A DNA stretch of 19,739 nt, from the NCBI GenBank assembly GCA_002887195.1, contig PJAB01000859.1, positions 1 through 19,739 on the forward strand, written 5' to 3'. The stretch comes from Chrysochromulina parva. Lineage: Eukaryota > Haptophyta > Prymnesiales > Chrysochromulinaceae. The notes beneath the pieces were generated by a model. It had not been told where the DNA came from. It ran no database searches and saw only the letters and a list, made by a program, of their open reading frames with translations. Position numbers and translations under genes: made by a program. Shown piece by piece: positions 7,628 through 15,565 of this stretch. The stretch's first letter is position 1. Every line of letters starts with the position of its first letter.

Positions 7628-9570
7628 TCAGTTGACCGCCGCAATCGCCTTCACCTTTGCCAGGCAATCGTCAAAGTCAAGGTCCTCGAGCTGGTCGAAT
7701 AGGGAGCCCTTCTTGCCGTCGTCGCCGGGCAGCACGACCTGCGGATCCACGGTGCCCGCCGTGATGAACTCCTTCGAGACGCCCGCAGCGAGCAGCGCCT
7801 TGCCAAAGGTATCGTCCGAGAGCGCCGTCTGGAGCCAGTTCTTGCGCTCGCCCAGCCCCTCAAATGGCGAGGCGGACGCGTGCACGCCATTGTCGCCCGT
7901 GTTCGGTGCGGAGGCGAGCCCCAAGCCCTCCCATCCCGAGAAGAGGGTGCCGCGGAGCGACTCGGGGGGCGCCTTCGCTGGGTCTGTCGGGCCGAGCACC
8001 TTGCCGCGGAAATCCGCCCACGAGAGCGCCGATGGCGCGAACTTGACTGCAAAGTAGTGGATGGAGCCCTGAGGGTCGGTGAACTTACCGCGCATACGCA
8101 TGAAGAACGCGTTGAAGGTGTAGTACTTGACGCCATCATGCTCGATCAGGCCGCAGTAGAAGCCGCCGCCAAACTTGATCCGCTTGCCGCCGGACTCGCC
8201 GGTTGCATCCCACTTTGCATTGAGCTCATCGAGGTTGCCGCCGAGCTTCTCCTTCATGTCGAGGGCGTTGAATGCGCGGTCCTCGGCGAGCACGGTCGTC
8301 CACTCTTCACCGAAGAAGTCGGCAAACTTGGCCGCCGGCACGTTGAGGTCCGCTGGTTTGGAGAGCGTTGCCTGATGAGGGAGGTCATCAGAGACCATCA
8401 GAGGCAATCAAGGCTCCGCTGGTGTGGAGGGCGTTGCCTGATAAAGGAGGTCATCAGAGGTCATCAGAGGCAATCCGGGCTCCGCTGGTGTGGATGGCAT
8501 TGCCTTAGAGGCGATGGAATAGTAGTGCTGATCGATGAAGCCATTCGAGTCGATCGTGGCACCATTGATCTCGCCCTCGCTCACGATCTCGATGCCCTTC
8601 TCCCCAAATTTGGACCTGACGAGGTCCTGCACCGCCTTGTTATTCGCGTGCGGCTTGATGAAGACAAAGGCCTCATTCACCTTAGCGGCTGCGGGCATCG
8701 CCGCCGCTGCGGGCTTCGCCGCCGCGGTGCCGGGCGCCTTGCCGACCACCTTCTCGATCGCGCTCCACACCTCCGCCGGCGTTTTGTTGGCGTCCACCTG
8801 ACAAGAACAGGCAATCATGCGGTCATCAGAGCCACTCAGATCCACTCAGATCCACTCAGAGGTCATCCGTCGGCATCTACCTTGGTGACGATGCCAGCAG
8901 GCCCGTAGTGCGCGAGGATGGGCACCGTCTGGGAGTGGTAGGCCTCGAGGCGCGACTTGAGCGCCTCCTCGGTGTCGTCCTTACGCTGCATCAGGGGCTG
9001 GCCCGTCTCATCGTCCAGCATCGTCGTTACCGACGGCGCCTGCTTGCTGAGGCTCTTGGGCGGCGCGAACTTGATGTGGTACGAGCGCCCCGACTCCTTG
9101 TGCACCCACCGGCCGCAGATGCGCTCCGTGAGCACCGCATCGGGCACCTCGAGCGCCAGAACGAAGTTCACCTTGTCGCCGGCCTTCGCGAGCATCGCGT
9201 CGAGCATCTTGGTCTGCTCGACCGTGCGCGGGAAGCCGTCGAGGATGAAGCCCTTGGCGCAATCCTTCTCCTTGATGCGCTCCTTGATGAGGTTGACTAC
9301 CAGCTCGTCGGAGACCAGGCCGCCGCTCTTCATCACACCTTCGGCCTGCTTGCCCAGCTCGGTGCCCGCAGCCACGGCCGCACGGAGCATGTCGCCCGTC
9401 GAGAGCTGCGGGATGCCGCCGAGCGCCTCGACGATCTTGGGAGCGTGGGAGCCCTTGCCCGCGCCAGGCGGCCCGAACAGGATCATGATATTCTTGCCCG
9501 AGCCCTTCGTCACGGGCGCATCCTTCTTGGCGATGGCCCCCGGCGCCGCTGTCGACGCGCCGCAACCCAT
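7628..9570 (-). CDS. Adenylate kinase fused to an extended NDK-like domain, predicted N-myristoylated
   Basis: Exons 9570-8881, 8797-8504 and 8371-7628 join in frame to 575 aa. Met at 9570 begins [10 protein letters not shown], a myristoylation (Gly2) plus palmitoylation (Cys3) signal; an upstream in-frame Met at 9669 would hide it. Residues about 27-230 are a complete long-type adenylate kinase: P-loop GPPGAGKG (33-40), [17 protein letters not shown], the LID motif [13 protein letters not shown] and [14 protein letters not shown]. It interconverts ATP+AMP and 2 ADP. After an Ala/Pro-rich linker comes an NDK-like half ([11 protein letters not shown], near 273-283) and, far downstream, [20 protein letters not shown] with His492, resembling the NDK active-site motif N-x-x-H-G-S-D-S. 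The spacing (about 210 aa) is twice that of ordinary NDK. A membrane-tethered nucleotide-balancing enzyme is my inference; NDK activity is unproven. Confidence 0.87.
8372..8503 (-). other. GC-AG intron made of exactly two 66-bp tandem units
   Basis: Donor TCTAAG/GCAATG, acceptor CTCATCAG/GCAACG, joining YYSIASK to ATLSKPADL. Units run 8503-8438 and 8437-8372; the downstream exon (from 8371) begins with a third, partial unit (GCAACGCTCTCCAAACCAGC). Each unit starts with GC and ends with CAG, so each could act as its own 66-nt intron. Confidence 0.85.
8798..8880 (-). other. Kinase intron 1 with duplicated junction
   Basis: Donor ACCAAG/GTAGAT, acceptor CTTGTCAG/GTGGAC, between the adenylate kinase and the linker. 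The intron begins GTAGATGCCGAC and the next exon begins GTGGACGCCAAC: the same 12 bases with three changes. GAGTGGATCT repeats inside. Confidence 0.85.
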
Positions 9571-9744
9571 CGTGATGATTCCGCCACGAGAAAACGTAAC
9601 CGAAGGACGCGCCCAAGAACAACATTCCGCATCTTTTCCAGCCCTTTTGACGAAACGGGTTCTCAACAAAAATATGGCGAAGTGGATGGAGTTTCACACG
9701 GCCGGACCGTCCCATGTGCCAGTTCCAGTAGGACTCTAGGAGTC

Positions 9745-10970
9745 CTAGGAGCCAGCGCTGGCTCTTCGAGGCCCCCCCTTGGCACTCTTGCTCGCTCGAG
9801 GCGCCGCGCTTCCTCCAAAGCCTCCCTTAGGCGCGGCGGCCGGCGAGCCCGCCTTGGCCTCCGCCCGAGCCTCCGCCCGGCGCTGCTGACGGCTGCTGCC
9901 CACTGAGGGCACTGCTGCTGATGCTGCTGCTCCCTTCCCGCCTCGGAGTGTGGTCGCGATCTGTTCGACCTGCTCGGGAGATGCTTTCGAGATGAAGTCA
10001 TCAAGGGCGACGATCGCGTCCGCGTACTTAGTGTCGGCGGCCACCTGCCACCATAGATCATCAGAGGTCATCATAGATCATCAGAAGGTCAACAGGAGGT
10101 CATCATGAGGTCATCGAACGGTCATCAGGAGGGACTCACGGCAGCCACCTGGCACCGTACCATCTCCTCCGCAGGCGCCATGATCGCATCATCCACCGCC
10201 TGGCTCGGCGCCGCCACCACCCGCTGTAGCCAGTAACCATGGCCATAGGTGACGAGGAGCTCGTCTCCCGCGTTCACGGGCTTGGTGGTGACGAAGCCGA
10301 GCAACGGGACGCAGAGCGCGACGGCGCAGCAGTTGCGGCACGCCGCGCTCGCCGCGTAGTACTCGAGCAGCGCCTCCGATCCTTCCACATCCGCGCTCGC
10401 CGCGAGCGACGCGCCGTCGTTCAGGCGGTGGCCGACCCAGCCGGAAATGTCGCGCTTGGCCGCGTTCGCGTCGAGCTGGAACGTCTCGGGACGCCGCGGA
10501 TCCGGATGGGAGAAGGTCTGCCTATAGGCCACCTGACGGTAGGCCCGCTCTTCGGCGGAGGCCGCCGCCGCTGCAAAGTATTCCTGGTCGGCGGTGTCAG
10601 CACACACGCCAACACCACGGCCGTTGCCAAGCGTTTGCAGCATCCTATGCACGGGGTAAAGCGTGAAGAGCTCGCCCGCCTCCAGGTCGCGCGCCGCGAA
10701 CACGCCGACTCCGTGCAGCTCCGATGGCCCAGTCTTCACCTGGTCACCCGCGAGGCCGCCGACGAGGCCCGCGGCTGCGCTCCAGTTCTCGTGCAGCAGC
10801 GTTGCCATGCGCTGCCGGGCGGCGAGCACCTCGATGGGCGGAACGCCTGCCGCGTTGAGCGCCACGGCGGCACGCCTGCCACAGTGGCACGCTTGCCAAG
10901 GCGAGACGGCCGCGGAGACGGCGAGCGCGGCGAGGGCTGCCGGCGTGCCCAACGTGATGACGAAAGCCAT
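9745..10970 (-). CDS. SET-domain protein (probable protein lysine methyltransferase fold) with signal-like N-terminus
   Basis: Exons 10970-10149 and 10044-9745 join in frame to 373 aa. The start at 10970 gives a hydrophobic leader (MAFVITLGTPAALAALAVSAA); an in-frame Met at 11000 adds ten residues. The SET domain is split in the usual way: SELHGVGVFAARDLEAGELF (near 82-101), GHRLNDGA in place of the NHxxxPN-type motif, and the end motif NAGDELLVTYGHGYW. SET proteins transfer methyl groups from S-adenosylmethionine to lysines; with a leader and a loose central motif this one may act on a plastid protein rather than histones, which is inference. The C-terminal exon is a basic, Ala/Gly-rich tail containing QQRRAEARAEAK. 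Two donors nine nt apart are possible (10148 or 10139). It diverges from RBX1. Confidence 0.82.
10045..10148 (-). other. SET gene intron with duplicated junction
   Basis: Donor GTGCCAG/GTGGCTGCC and acceptor GGTGGCAG/GTGGCCGCC are near-copies of one 18-bp segment (two differences). An alternative donor, GCC/GTGAGT at 10139, matches the usual consensus better and would add VAA. The interior carries GATGACCTC and GATGATCTAT repeats on the transcribed strand. Confidence 0.82.
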
Positions 10971-11166
10971 CGCTGCTCCGCCCTCGCGGAAGTCAAGCAC
11001 TTCAGTAGCACAAGACGCCTCTTACATCTCGCCTTGAACAGTCGGAGCCCTCCATGATGTGTACGCACGTGTGAACGTACTGAAGTAAAGTTGCCCTCTT
11101 TTTCCGCCTTGCGGACGCCGAGAGCCTCGATCGGCGCGACCCCGCCCGCGCCCGCGCGTATTTGTG
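10971..11166. promoter_or_regulatory. Divergent promoter region between SET gene and RBX1
   Basis: A 196-bp spacer between two opposed start codons. It contains ACTTCAGTA (10999-11007) and its exact reverse complement TACTGAAGT (11078-11086), one near each half. No TATA box was seen. A shared or symmetric control region is an inference. Confidence 0.45.
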
Positions 11167-11915
11167 ATGGCCGACGATGAGGACATGGAGGTCGAGAAGG
11201 ACACGGGCGGCGATTCCAAGCAGCGGTTTGTCGTGAAGAAATGGTGCGTCCATGCCTGCTGGTCGCGCTCACGGCCGTCCTGCGAGGGCGCCGAGCTGGC
11301 GGCGTGCCACAGCCTGAGCGCGCGCATCGCCACAGCCGCCTGACGCACGCGCGTGTGCCGTACCTTTCCATCAGGAACGCGGTGACTTTCTGGTCGTGGG
11401 ACATTTGCACTGGTGCGCACCACGCACTCGTACTCGACCCCAGCTCCGGTGCTCACCTTCTGCCAGCGCAGCCTATTCGCTGACCGTGCGCACCCGCTGC
11501 GCTCCGCCTGCGCAGACACGTGCGCCATTTGCCGTAACAAGCTGTACGAGCCGTCGATTGAGGCGCAAGCCAGTGCGCTGCCGCCACGCAGCCTGCTCCT
11601 GCAGCTACTGCGCCCGCGCTCGCACCTGCGTGATGATTGCGCTCGCGACGACTCCTCGCGCGCGCGGGGGCGCCCGCCGTCGCTCCCGCCGTCGCTCCCG
11701 TCTCATCCCCTCCTCGCCGCGTACCACCGCGCCTCGCAGACCCTGGGATAGCCGACGATGCGGGCTACAGCATCGCCTGGGGTTGCTGCGGCCACGTCTT
11801 CCATCTCGACTGTATCTCGCGGTGGCTCAAGACGCGCTCCGTGTGCCCGCTGTGCAACCGCGAGTGGGAGTTTGCGAAGATCGAGAAGATCGCCACCTAC
11901 GGCAACCTCGACTGA
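11167..11915 (+). CDS. RBX1: RBX1-like RING-H2 subunit of cullin E3 ubiquitin ligases
   Basis: Exons 11167-11243, 11375-11412, 11516-11572 and 11740-11915 join in frame to 115 aa. The protein follows RBX1 closely: acidic N-terminus, [18 protein letters not shown] (the cullin-binding strand), [26 protein letters not shown] and [13 protein letters not shown]1 recruits the ubiquitin- or NEDD8-loaded E2 to cullin scaffolds in the nucleus and cytosol. The exon 3/4 junction was chosen because EAQA-N-x11-AWG keeps the family spacing. Unusually, the four ligands of the RBX1-specific third zinc (C53, C56, C68, H82 in human numbering) are Ser, Ala, Tyr and Asp here, and the last RING ligand is Cys (CPLC) rather than the RBX1 Asp. 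The C-terminal tail ([13 protein letters not shown]) is longer than usual. RBX2 or APC11 fits less well. Confidence 0.92.
11244..11374 (+). other. RBX1 intron 1
   Basis: Donor ATG/GTGCGT, acceptor TTCCATCAG; splits the codon of the conserved Trp in KKW. It is non-repetitive, unlike introns of the HTTM, kinase, SET and carrier genes. Confidence 0.9.
11413..11515 (+). other. RBX1 intron 2
   Basis: Donor ACTG/GTGCGC, acceptor CTGCGCAG; joins SWDICT-D to TCAICRN. No tandem repeat. Confidence 0.88.
11573..11739 (+). other. RBX1 intron 3
   Basis: Donor GCCA/GTGCGC, acceptor GCCTCGCAG; joins IEAQA-N to PGIADDAG and keeps the family spacing. An alternative acceptor (GGGATAG at 11752) also keeps frame but would lose the conserved Asn. 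Confidence 0.8.
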
Positions 11916-12255
11916 ACACACGCGCGACGAGTACCGCAGCGCGTTTCTCGAATCGAACTTAGAGTGTGTGCGTACCGTGTAGCCGCAGGCCCCGGCGCGG
12001 GTCCGGTGGGTTCGGTTTTTCGTTTTCAACACGGCGCCCCGCATCCTATCACCCGTCCCACGCTCAGACCTCAGTGACTGCCACGAAGGAGCCACCTCTC
12101 GCGCGTCACACGGTTATCTGCTGGCCAAGCCATTTCAACAATCATATCATCTGTAGATACATTCGGCGGCACGGTCGCGACACACGCAGTGAGCGTGGGG
12201 CACCGAGCGTGGCCGAGGGGATTTGTTTAGGCCGGGCCCGGGCCCGCGGGCGGCT
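11916..12255. other. Intergenic region, no gene seen
   Basis: Between the RBX1 stop and the preferred start of the channel gene. No recognisable frame, RNA or repeat was seen. It presumably holds the channel promoter and the RBX1 3' UTR. Confidence 0.55.
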
Positions 12256-15206
12256 ATGCACGCACAGCGTGGAGTTCTTGACCCACTGCGCGTGCCTTCA
12301 TCGGCACCATTGGTCGGACGGTCGGTCTCGCGTCGGCACCCGCGTCGTCTCCGCTCCGACAGCCCCGACTCGGACTCGTGCAACTGTGCCATGGCAGAGC
12401 AGAGGGTTGCTGAAACCACGAAGGAATGCCACTCCGATGCCTTGGCCTGTGGCCGACTCAACGGGCGCCGAGGCTCTACGACAAGAGAAGTGCACGATGC
12501 CGTGACGATGCCAGCCGAAGCAGCGACAGTTGCACCAGCATCGATCTCAAAGACTGACCACGCCGCAGCATTCTCGGTCCGACGCTGGCACAGCAGCCAG
12601 ATCATCCGCACAGGCGTCGTGACAGTCTCACAGCACATCGACAATGCCTGCAGCACCCTCCGACACCCGCCGATCGGTGACACTGAGGATGTGCGAGTGC
12701 CTGCGCGCGGCGGTTCACTCAGTGCTGAACCGCTGCGACGGCTGAGTATACCGCGCATGCCGGGGCGCATGCCGCGCGCATCGCTCGAGAGCAGCGAGAC
12801 GGGTGCATGGTACAAGGAGGATGACATCCGCATGCAACGCACGCCATGGTACATTCTACATCCCATCTCGACAGGGCGCGTCTTATGGGACTACGCGCTG
12901 CGGCTTCTCGTGCTTGGCACTCTGATCGTCGTGCCTCTGCGGCTCGCCGTTCCGTACGACTCCGACAGCAATCCCACGCTTAGGCCACTCATCATCGCCG
13001 ACGTCTGCCTCGACTCTCTCTGCGTCGCGGATGTGCTCTCCAACTTCTTCTTCGGGTTCGTCACGATCAATCCCACGAGCGTCAAGCGAGAAGTTGTCAC
13101 GGACTGTCGTCGGATTGCAAGCCGCTACCTATGTCACGCGTGCGCGCTCGAGATGCTCTCGATTGGGATACCTTTCCAGCTCCGCACCCTGCCCATCGAG
13201 CTCCAGATCTGCTCGCTCGTCAAGCTGCTTCGTGTGCAGCGCCTCATTCGCGTGCGTGCCCGGGAAAGGCACCGGGCCCACGAAGCAGGTCGGTGCTTTC
13301 CGCCCATTGTCCCGAGCGCTCCACACTCTCTCATCTCTCTTACGCTCGCTCGCTCCCTCAACTTGACGCGTGTTCGCTACGTGTATGTGCCCTCCGCTCC
13401 CGAGCAGGCAAGATGCCACGCAATGTGGTCGTCGAGAAGATGGTGGGTATCATCGGCTTCGTCATCGCCTATGCTCTCTGGGCACACCTTTGCGGGTGCA
13501 TCTACTGGTTCATAGGGCGCGTCCAGGTCGAGCCCAGAGATGATGAGCACGGCAACTCGGGCGCGCTGCCGTGGCTCGTGCACCTTCGGCGAGAGAAGCC
13601 CGGTCTGTACGACGACGAGGACGTCTCTGCCACCTACATGGTCACCCTCTACTGGGCGGTCACCACCGCTCTTACCATGGGCTATGGCGACCTCAATCCG
13701 CGGACCAGCATCGAAATGTCCTTCTGCGTCGTGATGTTGCTGATCTCCTCCGTGCTGAACGCCTCCATCTTTGGTCAGGCGACGGTGCTAGTCAACTCGC
13801 TCGATCAGATCAGCCGGCGCTACTCCGAGGAGCTTCAACGGTGGATCGACTTCGCCTCAGTCTTCCGACTGCCACGGTCGCTCCGGGGGCGCGTGTACGC
13901 CTACGTCCACTACAATTGGCAGCTCACGCATGGCGTCCAGGCCGAGAAGATCCTTATGACGCTGCCGGCAGGCATCAGGCGCGACATTCAAATGTACCTG
14001 CTCTCGTCCGTCGTGGCCAACTTCCCCATCTTTGGGAACACGCCGCCCCACTTCATCACGGCCATCGTCGACAAGTTTCGTGCGGAGCTGCTGGTCGCCA
14101 ATGAGTACGTGTTCAAAGTGGATGAGATCGGCAAGCACCTTTACGTCATCCACAATGGGCGGGTTGAGGTGATCACGGCCGAGGGGGTCGTCGTGGGCAA
14201 GCTCTCCGATGGCGCCTACTTTGGCGAGATCGCAATCCTCGTCGACGTGCGCCGCACCACCTCGGTGCGCACTGTCTGCCGTTGCCACTTCTTCAGGCTG
14301 TCCAAGGAGGACTTTGACGAGGTCATCGAGGGCTTCCCCGAGCTTCGGGACAAGATCTTGGCCAAGGCGATGCAGCGGCTGCAGAAGACGATGAAGGTGC
14401 GCTCCAAGTGCCACGAAGGCCTCAACAGCGCACAAGATGCAAGCGACACCAAGGTCGCCGATTGCCTCGCAGCGGCGCGTGGCTCAACACGGACGGCGGT
14501 GAAGGAGAGCCCATCTCATGCTGCTTCGACCGGTACTGGTCTCTGTTGCCACGAGAGCGCTCGGCGGTACGCTCCTGGCGACGCCGAGAGCCTGGGGCTG
14601 GGCTCTCATGCGACTACCACCGTCCGTGTGCCATCGAGCTCGCACACGAGCCCAGATACGTGGGAGGCAGCATTGCACGCTGCGAGTCCTGAGCTGCTTC
14701 CCTCCGACCTTGCGAACCACCCTTCATCCGCCGAAGAGGATCCCACTGGCGCTGCGCTTGTCGTCGTGCCCTCGGCGCCACTTCCATCGCTGCGTTCGTC
14801 GTCCAACTCGACACACTCGAACCACTCAGACGTGTGGCCCACGCGCCCATCCTTCATGCAAAGCATGGGGACGGGCTTGGGGACGGGCCTGGCGACGCGC
14901 ATGAGCCCTTTGAGACGGGCTTCGTGCCGCAGGCTCAGCACGTCGGCCACTCTTGCCACAGCCGACCATGCACCTTCATCCACAAGATCAACGACTCTGG
15001 CCGACGTGCCTTTACCTCCTGATAACTTCACGCCTGATATTACGTCGGATAGGCGAGTGCGAGCTGTCACACCCGAGCTCGCTGGACGGCTGCAACTACT
15101 CGCGAGGGATCTGCAGGCCGCCCTCGTGCTTATGGAGACGAGCAAGGGTGAGGCGCAGACCGAAGGAGGGGAAAGGGACCCGCAGCCGGACATTCGCCGC
15201 ACATGA
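12256..15206 (+). CDS. Cyclic-nucleotide-gated-type voltage-sensing K+ channel
   Basis: Exons 12256-13288 and 13408-15206 join in frame to 943 aa. After a long N-terminus without a recognised domain, PWYILHPISTGRVLWDY opens the channel core near residue 197. S1-S3 follow, then an S4 with Arg spaced about every three residues (LLRVQRLIRVRAR), S5, and the pore YWAVTTALTMGYGD (filter near residue 435), which predicts K+ selectivity. After S6 and the C-linker, a cyclic-nucleotide-binding domain carries the phosphate-binding cassette FGEIAILVDVRRTTSVRT (near 615), including the Glu and the Arg-Thr-Thr that contact cNMP in CNG/HCN proteins, so ligand binding is plausible. The C-terminal 280 residues are Ser/Thr-rich and look disordered. 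It resembles the CNG/HCN/plant KAT superfamily at the plasma or ciliary membrane. The start is uncertain: in-frame Met codons also lie at 12391 and further on. Confidence 0.9.
13289..13407 (+). other. Channel intron
   Basis: Donor GAAGCAG/GTCGGT, acceptor CCGAGCAG/GCAAGA, joining the end of S4 to S5 (HEAG-KMPRNVVVEK). It is pyrimidine-rich and non-repetitive. Reading through would break the frame before the pore. Confidence 0.85.
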
Positions 15207-15565
15207 GCCACGGCCGCCGCATGTCCCCCTTCAGGCTCGACAATGTAGCGCGCCGTCCATGTCTGTCTCCTCGGGGCCTGTGGACGGACCGGCTGGGAAG
15301 GTCTGGTAAAGGTCTGGCGGGCAGGCCCGTGGATAGGTGGAGTTGACGAGTTCCGGGGTCGAATTCCGTATAGCTTGGCCCTGTCCCGAGGGCCCATACG
15401 CGTTTGTCTTTGGTGTTTGTTGTCGCGTGCTCCGTCGATCGGCCAAGGCTTTGGAGGCAGGGACTTAGAAATCACAGTGCTTTTCACAGTTGATTGCGTG
15501 AATGATTCCGTTTCCGAGCAAGTTCCGCGACCTGTCTTTCCGGATACACGACGTCATCACCGTTC
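15207..15565. other. Intergenic region, no gene seen
   Basis: Between the channel stop and the carrier start, same strand. No recognisable frame or repeat was seen. It presumably contains the channel 3' UTR and carrier promoter. Confidence 0.55.

Noticed and set aside
8908..9906. 332-aa plus-strand open frame opposite the kinase
   Set aside because: It is the antisense shadow of the adenylate kinase exon, Arg/Leu-rich, as expected in GC-rich coding DNA.
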